From assembly GCF_030323025.1 (NCBI RefSeq), contig NZ_CP097329.1, positions 1,829,001 to 1,893,000 on the forward strand: a DNA stretch of 64,000 nt, read 5' to 3'. The stretch comes from Pseudanabaena mucicola str. Chao 1806 (GTDB lineage Bacteria > Cyanobacteriota > Cyanobacteriia > Pseudanabaenales > Pseudanabaenaceae). The translations under genes were made by a program, and so were the position numbers. This document shows, one piece after another, positions 25,643-33,951 of the stretch. Within the stretch, counting starts at the first letter, position 1. Each line of letters opens with the position of its first letter. The notes below the pieces were generated by a model. That model was not told where the DNA came from and did not search any database. It was given only the letters and a program-made list of their open reading frames with translations.

Positions 25643-26257
25643 CTATGCGAATTTCACGGTAATTTCATCACTAAAACTTGCCTTTTTGCTGAATTCAAAA
25701 GCACCCGCGACAGAACCCCAGATCAGTTCATCGGTTTCGACGCTATAGCCACGATCAAGACTGCTGTATCTGTTTTCCGTAACTTCAAAGTCAATCGTGA
25801 GGTAGGTATTGACACCTTTGCGATTCAGACAGCAATTTTTGCCTGGTTCAACAGTGCCCTTAAAGGTCTTTTCATCGGCACGATGTACCCATTGTGTGCA
25901 CCCATGAAGTTGATCGATCGCATCGGCATCAATTGACGCTAAGCGATCGCGATTGCGACTTGCCCCAAAAAAAGCTTCTGCACTTTTTAGACGATAATTG
26001 ATGATTTCAATGCGATCGTTGGCATAGGTTACATGCAATATGGCTGTGCGATAGGGACGATTGATCTCATAGTCATAGGCTTGCTCAAGGTAGAGCCACA
26101 CACCATCTTCAGTAATCGGATTGGGCAAGGCGCGAACACCCACACGGATATGCGCGAAAAATGGGGGATTTTCGATCGCCTGATCCCAATTACTATGATC
26201 ACCTGCTAGCCATTGAGAGAGAACATAAACATCAGTGGGATTAGTTACAACTGTCAT
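25643..26257 (-). CDS. cpcT: CpcT/CpeT-family phycobiliprotein lyase
   Basis: 204 residues, a lipocalin-like beta-barrel lyase. Family marks are the N-terminal LSQWLAGDHSNWDQAIENPP, the conserved VWLYLEQAYDYEINRPYR, the IINYRLKSAEAFFGASR strand, LHGCTQWVHRADEKTFKG and the C-terminal ELIWGSVAGAFEFSK. CpcT attaches phycocyanobilin to Cys-beta155 of phycocyanin and phycoerythrocyanin; CpeT acts on phycoerythrin. No phycobiliprotein gene is in this window, so I cannot tell CpcT from CpeT; the symbol is given for the more widespread member. Confidence 0.88.
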   Translation of the reverse strand: MTVVTNPTDVYVLSQWLAGDHSNWDQAIENPPFFAHIRVGVRALPNPITEDGVWLYLEQAYDYEINRPYRTAILHVTYANDRIEIINYRLKSAEAFFGASRNRDRLASIDADAIDQLHGCTQWVHRADEKTFKGTVEPGKNCCLNRKGVNTYLTIDFEVTENRYSSLDRGYSVETDELIWGSVAGAFEFSKKASFSDEITVKFA

Positions 26258-26463
26258 GGTTTATTAAAAAAGCTAAAAAATAAAAAATTAGGGTTACACA
26301 ATTTAGTAAGGAAACCGATTTTTGATGGTTTGGCAAAACCACATCATCAAAACCAGTTTCTTATCTTATGGCGAAGCCCCTATATATATTCTTGGCAGTT
26401 TAGCTGCATCCAGATATTTTATCCCTCAATCTAGCTAATACAGCCTATTTAGGATTTGAGTAT

Positions 26464-26517
26464 TACAGAAATATTTTTAAAAGTGTCGCCAAGCGACACT
26501 TTTAAAAATATTTCTGT
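26464..26517. mobile_element. Palindrome, family R8, copy 1
   Basis: CAGAAATATTTTTAAAAGTG/CACTTTTAAAAATATTTCTG with core TCGCCAAGCGA. The same arms lie at 33160-33208 with a different core. Confidence 0.75.
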
Positions 26518-26642
26518 TTTTTAAGTAAGCGCAAAACGATGTAAGTTGCATTATGCCTTTGATGGTAATGGGGTTACTGATGAGGTCAATCATGCACATA
26601 ACATCTGGATAAGCTTGTCGATCCTCAGCCATGGAAAACAAA

Positions 26643-26714
26643 CCAAAGCATGGGTCGCCAGCTATGCATGCGACCCATGCTTTGGTTTTGAGTTTTAATT
26701 TGTCAAGCTACTTA
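26643..26714. mobile_element. Degenerate R1-like element with a replaced core
   Basis: The inner palindrome CCAAAGCATGGGTCGC/GCGACCCATGCTTTGG is followed by GAGTTTTAATTTGTCAAGCT and ACTTA, close to the R1 right arm (GGGTTTTAATTAAGTTGAGC). This looks like an R1 relative whose core has changed completely. Confidence 0.5.
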
Positions 26715-26744
26715 TTGTTAAGCTTTTGCGGACTAAAAATATTG

Positions 26745-26802
26745 TGGTAAGGATGGTCGGCGCGAAGCGCCGACCATCCTTACCTATTTAGCTCTACCAA
26801 AA
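26745..26802. mobile_element. Palindrome, family R7, copy 1
   Basis: GTAAGGATGGTCGGCGC/GCGCCGACCATCCTTAC followed by CTATTTAGCTCTACCA. Relatives lie at 41393 and 51162. Confidence 0.7.
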
Positions 26803-26804
26803 TA

Positions 26805-27766
26805 CTATTCAACAAACAGAACTGAGCGATTTCTTCCTTGATGTTTCGCTTCATAAGGTGATGATGAAAGTGCGTTGACTACTAGGCAAATGCAAAGTTT
26901 CTTCAAAACTAACAGCAATACCCTCAAAAATTGCTTGCAATTCCATATCACGAATTATTTTTACTGCTTCATGGGAAAAGAGATCGTAGTCCTTTTTACC
27001 AACAATCTTTTCATAATCAGCCTGCATCCAATAAGCAAATTCTTGGTTAATTGATAAGTAGGTTCCTTCTAAATCTTTGATTGAGATTGGGGTTGGTGCA
27101 TTATCTAAAAAAGCTTGTAATCTTGATTCAATCTGACGCAGTGCTTCTTCGGTATGTTTAAGCCCACTGATATCCACATAGGTAATCAATCGCCACTCCA
27201 TATCCCTCCAGAGGAATTGGAGTTGCACTCACACTCAACCAACGCACATTCCCTAGATCATCCAATAGTCCCATCTTCACATTGTCGATTTCGCGATTTT
27301 CAGCTAAGGCTCTGACACTTGCATATTCATTACTGGGCATAGGTGAGCCGTCAAACCGCACAATCTGCCATTCATGCGAGTCATAAGTCCGTGATGTTAG
27401 TTTTTGATTAGGAACTTTTAAAATTTTCTCCGAGGCAAGATTACCTGCTATAAGGTTCCCGTTAGGATCGGTAATAGAAATTCCTATGGGCAAAATATCA
27501 AAGAGCGTCTTATAATTTCTGTTTGAGGCTTCCAGAGAAATCTCAATATGCTCAATCTTTTGTTTAATCCATCGATAAGCAAAAACACCAAATGCTATAG
27601 ATAGCAATAGCATCATGCCACAGATTAGAAATGTCCAATAATAATTTGATAGAGTTGTAAGTAAGGCAATTGTCCCAATCAATTGCATCACAAATGGAAG
27701 TAACAGGATCCATTCTAGGGGAATATTAAGGGTATGCAATTGCTGTTGTTTCCGTTTGACTGCCAT
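26805..27766 (-). pseudogene. Broken membrane PAS-PAS(-GGDEF) signalling gene
   Basis: From ATG 27766 the minus strand gives two TM helices (ILLLPFVMQLIGTIALLTTL and WTFLICGMMLLLSIAFGVFA), a coiled segment and a PAS domain (YKTLFDILPIGISITDPNGN). The frame breaks near 27160-27210, after SVSATPIPLEGYG. The next frame continues with DISGLKHTEEALRQIE and a second PAS, stopping at 26851. In yet another frame, codons 26805-26855 read YEAKHQGRNRSVLFVE and stop, which is the usual C-terminal end of a GGDEF domain. So the GGDEF body was deleted. This is a dead diguanylate-cyclase-type receptor. Confidence 0.8.
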
Positions 27767-27790
27767 ACATGAAACTCTTATTACACTTAA

Positions 27791-27863
27791 ATTAGGATTT
27801 ACGCCTTGAGTGGTTATGATGAGGGAGCGACTACCCCACATCTACCCAATGCGTAAGTCCTAA
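27791..27863. mobile_element. Palindrome, family R4, copy 3 (degraded)
   Basis: The ends TTAGGATTTACGCC and CCAATGCGTAAGTCCTAA match R4 at 10993 and 17726. The inner stem is largely lost. It lies between the broken PAS gene and the DUF3352 gene. Confidence 0.6.
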
Positions 27864-27874
27864 TTATTAGAAAA

Positions 27875-29575
27875 TTACTTAAGAGTAAAGAAAAGTTCAC
27901 CATGCTCCATATTATTTGCACCACTTGTGCTAGCAAAGCCTACAATTTCTATGTGTTTAAAAATTGAGGTAAGTGAAGAATGACTGATCTTTGAAGAGAT
28001 TTCTTGAATTTTGAGATCAGAGGAAATAGTCTCTAACCAATTCAAATTAAACTGCTGAGCAAGATATCCGTAGGCATGGTAATCTCGTGGCAATTTTCTT
28101 ATGATAGTTTTAAAACTCTGAGATGAAGCGATCGCCTGATTACTTTTGAGATTTAATGCTAACTCCAAAGATGGGAGTGAATTGGATAGATAAATATAAT
28201 TGGAAGTTTGAGCATGGACTACAATTACCTTTCCTAATACATCAGCATTGTTAGGATAACCAGAAGCATTATTGAGACTAGCACTCAAATTTGTCCAAAC
28301 TGTAACAGGCTGATTTTTGAGATTGATTTCCCCTACGGTGATTTGCTTTCTTGCAAGATCATCAAGAGTTGCGATCGCTGTTGCGGAGGCTTTAGCATCA
28401 TTTACTTTTGCTACTAGTAACCAGTCTGGTGTGCTATTGGGCTGAGCATTACGCTGAGGGAATAAAGTAATTGCAAAATCATCCTGTGCCCATGCTAATG
28501 CATCTTGATTTAAGGGTATGGGAGCGATCGCTTTAGTAATCACCTTGAGCCATTCAGGAGGAAGGGAGGCTTGAACCTCTTGTAAAGTTTCACCGAGATT
28601 CTTACCAATAATTACTGCATTTCCTGAAGGTATGGCAGTTGCAATATTGGCATTAGATTTGGATGCGGGCTTTGTTGTGGGATTGGTTCGGGATAATGGC
28701 TCGTTAGCATTAGGCTCATTAGTAGATACTAAAGCCTGAGGCGATCGCTCTTCATGCCAGAGCGTTTTAGCTCTGATCCCTGACTTATCTAAACCGAGGC
28801 TCATTAACAAACTTGCTTTCGGTAAATCCTCACCTAGCTCTCCTAAATTGGCATAGGCAAAGGCAATTTTACCCTTATTGATTTGGGCAAGGCGATCACG
28901 ATAATGTTCAAGACTGGGTAATGCCAAATTAGGATCTTTCAAATTGTCAATTGCTTGGCGTAGTACTCGCACATCATTAGCAAATAGTACAAATTTGTCC
29001 ACAATCGTTCCCGCGATTGTCGGTTGATTTTCCGCAAAACTCGTATTTAAAATCGATACACCCTGATATTGCTCAAATCCTAGATCGGAGCCATTCACCG
29101 CTAAATCTTGCCAAAAAGCATCGATTGTCGCCTTGGCAAGATCAACATCTTTAGCAGTCAAGGCAAGCAAATATCCTGTTTGCCAACCATTAGCTGACTG
29201 GTGATCAAGATCGACATCGGTCACAGCTAGAGTAATCTCTTGATCCAGCCAAGGCTGAATATCGCGTTCATAGTCTAATAACCAGTTTTGTCGTAATTGC
29301 TGCTTGAGCTTGGCTAATTCATGGCGCACATCACTGCGATCGCTAGGTTTTGCCGCTAACTGGGTGAATAGTCCTAATTTCTCTGGATTCGCCAAAAATG
29401 AGACAAATAAAGGCGTTCGCTTGGGCAATAGTTGCACTGTGATAGGCTGAGTTTTGACTCCTATTAATAGATCCCTTGGATTTGACGCAAGTACCTTAGC
29501 GATCGTAGTTAAACTTAATACCAAGAGCAAAGCACCAAGTACAGCAATTCCCGCAAAAACAGGCTTGATTTTCAT
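27875..29575 (-). CDS. DUF3352-family membrane-anchored protein
   Basis: 566 residues from the ATG at 29575; an in-frame TTG at 29608 would add 11. One N-terminal helix (about 5-25: FAGIAVLGALLLVLSLTTIA) anchors a large periplasmic or lumenal domain. Family-like segments are LPKRTPLFVSFLANPEKLGL, NWLLDYERDIQPWLDQEI, LALTAKDVDLAKATIDAFWQ and GVSILN. A Ser/Pro/Asn-rich linker lies near the middle (PNANEPLSRTNPTTKPASKS). DUF3352 proteins are conserved in cyanobacteria and have no firm function. The broken PAS gene lies just downstream on the same strand. Confidence 0.78.
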   Translation of the reverse strand: MKIKPVFAGIAVLGALLLVLSLTTIAKVLASNPRDLLIGVKTQPITVQLLPKRTPLFVSFLANPEKLGLFTQLAAKPSDRSDVRHELAKLKQQLRQNWLLDYERDIQPWLDQEITLAVTDVDLDHQSANGWQTGYLLALTAKDVDLAKATIDAFWQDLAVNGSDLGFEQYQGVSILNTSFAENQPTIAGTIVDKFVLFANDVRVLRQAIDNLKDPNLALPSLEHYRDRLAQINKGKIAFAYANLGELGEDLPKASLLMSLGLDKSGIRAKTLWHEERSPQALVSTNEPNANEPLSRTNPTTKPASKSNANIATAIPSGNAVIIGKNLGETLQEVQASLPPEWLKVITKAIAPIPLNQDALAWAQDDFAITLFPQRNAQPNSTPDWLLVAKVNDAKASATAIATLDDLARKQITVGEINLKNQPVTVWTNLSASLNNASGYPNNADVLGKVIVVHAQTSNYIYLSNSLPSLELALNLKSNQAIASSQSFKTIIRKLPRDYHAYGYLAQQFNLNWLETISSDLKIQEISSKISHSSLTSIFKHIEIVGFASTSGANNMEHGELFFTLK

Positions 29576-30095
29576 AAAAATTCTAAATTTGCTATTAATT
29601 TTTTTCAATATAGAATCCCTAGAACTATATTAGAAAGATATCTGAATTGCTTTCCAATATTCTGGTTCTAAAATTCCTACTAGCCCTAAGATTCTCTAAT
29701 ATAGCGGTTTTCAAATGAGTGCGTACTCATTTGAAAATCTAGAATCAATCCCAGTGAGTGTTTTGAGTTTTCATTTTGCCGTAGGCAAAATGAAAACCGC
29801 TATAATTGACAATTTATAGAAGAAAAAAGGAGTAGGGTAAAAATAGGTTCAGAAAAAGTTTGACAGGCGTAAACAGATAGTTCTTTGACCTATACACAGA
29901 TTACTTAATTAGTAGTTTTGGGAAAGCAACGGCAATATGACTATCAGAATTACCAGAGGGAACTAAACCATGACCAAATTACAAGTTGATTGAGACAAAT
30001 TATCAGCAGATTAATGAGAGTTGTGGCAATTGGTCAAAAGGAAAAAGGAAAAAGGAAAAAATAATTACCAATCATCAGAAGCTAATAGCTATTAG
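29576..30095. other. 520-bp gene-free region
   Basis: It holds the R3/R9 composite at 29700-29804 and a short A/G-rich direct repeat (AAAAGGA units, about 30038-30060) before the permease stop. A similar AAAAGGAAAAAGG tract lies at 58046-58083. No ORF is supported. Confidence 0.6.
29700..29804. mobile_element. Palindromic composite, R3 ends with two R9 hairpins
   Basis: It starts TATAGCGGTTTTCAAATGAG and ends CAAAATGAAAACCGCTATA. The inner hairpins TTTTCAAATGAGT/ACTCATTTGAAAA and GTTTTCATTTTGCC/GGCAAAATGAAAAC are those found at 14965-15062. So R3-type ends can carry R9-type hairpins. Confidence 0.7.
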
Positions 30096-31124
30096 CTAAT
30101 AACGAATCCTCGGATCAATCCAAGCATTCACAATATCTACGAGAATACTAGTAACCGTGACGATTATTGCGAAAAATACAACAATGCCTTGGACTACGGG
30201 ATAGTCACGCCCAACGATCGCTTCAAATAAGCGATTAGCTAGCCCAGGCCAAGAAAATGTAACTTCAGTTAACACTGCACCTCCAAGCATCGAAGCAAGG
30301 GTCAAGCCAAGAATAGTAATGACAGGAATCATTGCATTTTTTAAGGCATGGTTAAATAAAATTGCACTCGGTTTAATCCCTCTTGCCTTAGCTGCTTCCA
30401 CATAGTCTGACTGCAAGGTTTGACGCAAATTTACCCGCATAATTCGCTCAAAAATCCCACTAATGACAATCCCTAAGCTCGTAGCTGGTAAGATCAGATA
30501 TTGAAGACTTATCCAAAAGTTTTTCCAATCCGATTTGAGCAAAGCGTCAAGAGTATAGAGTCCGAATACTTTCATCGGGGGGTCTATGCTAGCAGGAAAT
30601 CTTGTACCAATCGGCAACAAACCCAGTTGTACTGAGAAAACTAATTGCAGAATCATGCCGACCCAGAAAAGGGGTAAGGAATAGGTAATAATGCCAAACA
30701 GCCTGCCACCAACATCCCATTTAGTATTTGGGCGCAGCGCCGCAATAATGCCTACGGTTAGCCCTACGACTAAAGCAACTATTAGGGCATAAATTGCCAA
30801 TTCTGCGGTGGCGGGGAAAAAGTTCTTAATAATTTGCCAAACAGTTTGCTCACGGGTGCTGATCGATTTGCCAAGGTTGAAATGCAGCAAATCCTTCATG
30901 TAGCCCCCATATTGCGAAAATAGAGAACCTGTCAGCCCTACTTGTTCACGTAGGGCAACTTTGACATCTTCAGGTGCACGGGGACCTAAAATTGCATCAA
31001 TGGGATCACCAGGAGTCGCCCGCATTAATAAAAAAACAACTGAGGCGATCGCCCATAGCATAACTGGTGCAAGCAATAACCGCGCCGTAATATAGTAGAA
31101 CAGTGCTTTGAGGCGACTAGACAT
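30096..31124 (-). CDS. ABC transporter permease, DppB/OppB type
   Basis: 342 residues. The N-terminal helix (about 14-33) is followed by ATPGDPIDAIL, the usual peptide/nickel permease motif. Five more helices follow, with the BPD_transp_1 EAA loop in YVEAAKARGIKPSAILFNHA. The C-terminal IVNAWIDPRIRY matches DppB endings. It would form a membrane channel for di/oligopeptides or nickel with a DppC partner, ATPases and a binding protein. None of these is next to it, so the permease is an orphan in this window and may assemble with subunits encoded elsewhere, as is common in cyanobacteria. Confidence 0.9.
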   Translation of the reverse strand: MSSRLKALFYYITARLLLAPVMLWAIASVVFLLMRATPGDPIDAILGPRAPEDVKVALREQVGLTGSLFSQYGGYMKDLLHFNLGKSISTREQTVWQIIKNFFPATAELAIYALIVALVVGLTVGIIAALRPNTKWDVGGRLFGIITYSLPLFWVGMILQLVFSVQLGLLPIGTRFPASIDPPMKVFGLYTLDALLKSDWKNFWISLQYLILPATSLGIVISGIFERIMRVNLRQTLQSDYVEAAKARGIKPSAILFNHALKNAMIPVITILGLTLASMLGGAVLTEVTFSWPGLANRLFEAIVGRDYPVVQGIVVFFAIIVTVTSILVDIVNAWIDPRIRY

Positions 31125-31228
31125 AAACAGGTTTAATAGTTATTTATTGGACTTAATAAATTCCTTAACTATAGCGCTTTGAGCAATCTTCAAGAGAAGT
31201 CGATTTTGCCTAAGATTTTTTTGATAAG

Positions 31229-31287
31229 TAAAGAACTAAATTTTATGTGGCATGGCGAAGCCATGCCACATAAAATTTAGTTCTTTA
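31229..31287. mobile_element. TA-bounded palindrome at the pfkA stop codon
   Basis: TAAAGAACTAAATTTTATGT and ACATAAAATTTAGTTCTTTA are perfect arms around GGCATGGCGAAGCCATGCC. The right-hand TA plus one element base form the TAA stop of pfkA, and the hairpin can act as its terminator. Confidence 0.75.
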
Positions 31288-32379
31288 AAGAAGTTGATCG
31301 ATTTCGCCTACATAAGTTCCTAAACCGACTGCCGTACGAATCAATGTTCCATGTACATCCACGGCTCTATATTTGGCGATCGCATCAGCAATTGGGACAT
31401 CGATCACTTCACGGTTGACCCACGCCACCATGCGATCATATTTCTTCTCTGCAATCAAATCTACAGCCGCCACACCAAAAGTTGCTCCTAGAATGCGATC
31501 TAAAGGCGATGGCATACTGCCCCTCTGCACATGTCCCAAAATTGTGACACGACTTTCTAAGCCTGTGCGGGTGCTGATCTGATCACCGAGATATTGCCCA
31601 ATGCCTCCATAGAGAGTTTGTCCAAGGCTATTGGTATATTTTACAGGTTCACCAGTTGGTGTTTTCACCGCTTCCGCAACGACCATTGTACTGAAAGGGA
31701 ATCCACGCAGAGCTCGATTCATGAGGCGATCGCAGACTTCATCAAGATTATAGGGAATTTCGGGAATTAATACCACATGAGCACCCCCTGCAATCCCTGC
31801 ACTCACTGCAATATGTCCTGCATCCCGACCCATCACTTCTAAGATCATTACCCGACTATGACTGATCGCCGTATACGTTAGGCGATCAAGTGCTTCCACT
31901 GCCACACTCACCGCTGTATTAAAGCCAATTGAATTCTCTGTTGCTCCTAAATCATTATCAATGGTCTTCGGAACTGCCACCAAGTTCATATTGCCCTGCT
32001 GCGCTAGTCGTCGCAAAATCGCCAAACTGCCATCACCACCAATGCCAATAAGGGCATCTAATCCCAGTTTATGGTAGCCATCAATCACTTCTTCGGAGCG
32101 ATCGACTAGTTTACCGTCAGGCATCGGATAAGCAAAAGGATTCCCTTTATTTACAGTTCCCAAAATCGTACCACCGTAGCGTAAAATTCCTGATACCCGT
32201 TTCATATCCAGCAATTCTGCTTCCACTGGACGATTCAGTAATCCTTGAGTTGCACCTTTAATTCCATAAATTTCTATATCATAGTCGCGAGCGCGGCGCA
32301 CAACAGCCCGAATGACAGCATTGAGACCTCCACAGTCTCCACCACTGGTCAAAATACCAACACGCTTAGGCTTTGTCAT
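31285..32379 (-). CDS. pfkA: 6-phosphofructokinase
   Basis: 364 residues. It phosphorylates fructose 6-phosphate, the committing step of glycolysis. Seen are GILTSGGDCGGLNAVIRA (8-25), RYGGTILGT, GIGGDGSLAIL (Gly after GGD, as in ATP users), AVPKTIDNDLGATENSIGFN (Lys in place of the Gly of E. coli PfkA) and VMGRDAGHIA. The Gly/Lys combination occurs in a mixed subgroup, so the phosphoryl donor should not be assumed to be ATP. Its stop codon lies at the edge of a palindromic element. Confidence 0.93.
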   Translation of the reverse strand: MTKPKRVGILTSGGDCGGLNAVIRAVVRRARDYDIEIYGIKGATQGLLNRPVEAELLDMKRVSGILRYGGTILGTVNKGNPFAYPMPDGKLVDRSEEVIDGYHKLGLDALIGIGGDGSLAILRRLAQQGNMNLVAVPKTIDNDLGATENSIGFNTAVSVAVEALDRLTYTAISHSRVMILEVMGRDAGHIAVSAGIAGGAHVVLIPEIPYNLDEVCDRLMNRALRGFPFSTMVVAEAVKTPTGEPVKYTNSLGQTLYGGIGQYLGDQISTRTGLESRVTILGHVQRGSMPSPLDRILGATFGVAAVDLIAEKKYDRMVAWVNREVIDVPIADAIAKYRAVDVHGTLIRTAVGLGTYVGEIDQLL

Positions 32380-32548
32380 AAATCTTCAGATTCTCAATAT
32401 CCAAAAAGGGCACGGATAATTATTCCGCTTTGACCTATTATCACGACTTATCGCAACAAGATATGGTTTGGATTTTTGAATATTTGTGAACTTCCCTTAG
32501 CATTGCCTAGATTTCCTAACATAACAATTCCGCTTATCTAGGGAAGTA

Positions 32549-32648
32549 AGTAGCTCAACTTAATTAAAACCCAAAACAGAGTTTTGTTCCGCCCGCGTAG
32601 CGGGCGGAACAAAACTCTCGGTTTTTAGTTTACTTATGTCTAGATACT
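32549..32648. mobile_element. TA-flanked MITE-like palindrome, family R1, copy 5 (reverse orientation)
   Basis: A 100-bp copy, start AGTAGCTCAACTTAATTAAA, end TTATGTCTAGATACT, TA at 32547-32548 and 32649-32650. It lies just left of a transposase fragment. Confidence 0.85.
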
Positions 32649-32683
32649 TAGGTGAAATGGCAAAATAGTAGGAAGTCATTTTC

Positions 32684-33097
32684 ATGAATCGACAGAATGG
32701 GACATTATTGTCTTGGCGACATCGCATCCAACAACGAGGATTTGCCAATTTGATTAATAGTAGCTTGCTCGATGCTGAAGATGAAGATGGAGATGGCTTT
32801 TACGAGGTACATTGCAATACGATGGATGGGATTTGGGGCGGTTTACGCAATTTCCTGCATCCCTTTCGCGGTATTCACAAAAAGTATTTGTATCTGTATG
32901 TAGCTTTGTTTGAGTGGGGACACAATCTACGTTGGTTTGATTTTGACTTCCTGCGTCGCATTCTTTTTCCGCATTCCACCTATTTAACGCGAGTTCGGGA
33001 TAATTTGAAACAGGCTTTGAGAGAGGGTTTGCGTAGCAAACCCTCTCTCAAAGCCCAAAAGGGTAAAAGCCTTGCTAAGCAAGGCTTTTACCCTTAG
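32684..33097 (+). pseudogene. C-terminal fragment of an IS1595/ISXO2-like transposase, ending in an R6 element
   Basis: 137 codons from ATG 32684. The middle (about 38-95) reads YEVHCNTMDGIWGGLRNFLH, then PFRGIHKKYLYLYVALFEWG, the typical C-terminal part of ISXO2-like DDE transposases, in which the His/Asn-Thr-x-Glu region is near the last catalytic residue. The N-terminal catalytic core is missing, and where other family members have Glu here it is Asp (NTMDG). From about residue 101 on, the ORF reads through the R6 palindrome at 32985. It is probably a dead relic. Confidence 0.7.
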
Positions 33098-33135
33098 GCT
33101 TTTAAAATTTACCAGCTTAACCCGAACTGACGTTA
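32985..33135. mobile_element. TA-bounded palindrome, family R6, copy 1
   Basis: Ends TAACGCGAGTTCGGG and CCCGAACTGACGTTA enclose two hairpins: GGCTTTGAGAGAGGGTTTGC paired with its complement, and GGGTAAAAGCCTTGC/GCAAGGCTTTTACCC. It is 151 bp. The second copy is at 51174-51322. Its left part provides the last codons of the transposase fragment. Confidence 0.8.
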
Positions 33136-33159
33136 TTTACCTAGATGAGCGAACCTAGA

Positions 33160-33208
33160 AATATTTTTAAAAGTGGTGCTTCGCGTCACTTTTAAAAATA
33201 TTTCTGTA
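33160..33208. mobile_element. Palindrome, family R8, copy 2
   Basis: AGAAATATTTTTAAAAGTG/CACTTTTAAAAATATTTCT with core GTGCTTCGCGT. The arms match those at 26464. Confidence 0.75.
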
Positions 33209-33460
33209 CTAATCAAAGCCTCAATAGGCTGTACTTAAATAAAAATTTGCAACTATGTTGGGAACTTATAACAAACTGAAACATCATAACAAGTTGAGTC
33301 TAGGTTAAGATTAGGTTAATAAAAATCGTTCACATCTCTAAAACCTAAATAGCTGCCAAAAAAGGTCATAACCAGCACTAAATGTGCCATCTCACCTTTC
33401 AGGATTTTAAGGCTACCTAAAATCTAGTTACCCTGAGTTGCCATCCAAGGAGGGAAAATC

Positions 33461-33682
33461 ATGTCTACCGCAACCAAAGTTATGTTTCCCCGTTCTCGTT
33501 ACTACGGTAAATTTACACCCGAGAACTTAATGTTTAACTCCAACCTGCAAGAGTTTTCGCATCGGGTCAGTATTATTTGTGCCTTAGAAACTGGTGGTAA
33601 GCTCTCATCTCAAGAGGCGTATACACAAATTGCTGAGCTATGGAAGCAACTCGAGACATCTAAACAAAAACTCGCAATATAA
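33461..33682 (+). CDS. Small conserved cyanobacterial protein (DUF7219-like)
   Basis: 73 residues starting at ATG 33461 with GGAGGGAA (33450-33457) upstream. It contains FPRSRYYGKFTPENLMFNSN, LQEFSHRVSIICALETGGKL and SSQEAYTQIAELWKQLETSK. I recognise this as a short family conserved across cyanobacteria, without known function; the DUF number is from memory. No signal peptide or membrane helix is present, so it should be cytoplasmic. It has its own promoter region (about 250 bp upstream) and a strong terminator, so it is a monocistronic gene. Confidence 0.8.
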   Translation: MSTATKVMFPRSRYYGKFTPENLMFNSNLQEFSHRVSIICALETGGKLSSQEAYTQIAELWKQLETSKQKLAI

Positions 33683-33719
33683 AGAAGGCAGCCTAATGGG
33701 CTGCCTTCTTTATATTTTT
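33683..33719 (+). terminator. Rho-independent terminator after the small protein gene
   Basis: AAAGAAGGCAGCC/GGCTGCCTTCTTT with loop TAATG, followed by a T-rich tract. Confidence 0.9.
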
Positions 33720-33820
33720 AGCGTGCTATACCAAAATCGTAGTCCCCTTATGTGTGGATTTGCCAACAATTAGTCTAAGTTCTGGTTTAAATTTCGCGCT
33801 TAGTGCTAATGTATTAAATG

Positions 33821-33912
33821 GCTCGGATCTATGCGATCTTAACGCCCGAATCGTGTCAGGGTCGGAAGACAGCAGCACTAAGGGATGCTTGAGGTAGGCG
33901 TAGTACCCGGGC
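33821..33912 (+). ncRNA. ffs: Signal recognition particle RNA, small bacterial (4.5S) type
   Basis: The conserved domain IV sequence is present: GTGTCAGGGTCGGAAGACAG, then CAGCACTAAGGGATGC. This contains the GGAA-type tetraloop and the asymmetric Ffh-binding loop. The ends GCTCGG (33821-33826) and CCGGGC (33907-33912) pair perfectly, closing a rod of about 92 nt, and TACTTTTTTT follows as a terminator. The RNA joins Ffh to deliver nascent membrane proteins to FtsY. The gene sits 39 nt before argG, so argG either has its own promoter or relies on readthrough. Confidence 0.92.
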
Positions 33913-33951
33913 TACTTTTTTTAGGTTTAGAAATCGGTTGAGGAGAGATCC

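Larger units (their letters stand above)
26258..26804. other. Gene-free region with four palindromic units
   Basis: It holds an R8 hairpin (26464-26517), a CCAAAGCATGGGTCGC palindrome with a degraded R1-like arm (26643-26714) and an R7 palindrome (26745-26802). The segment GTTTTGAGTTTTAATTTGTC plus AAGCTACTTA resembles an R1 right end. No ORF is supported. Confidence 0.6.
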
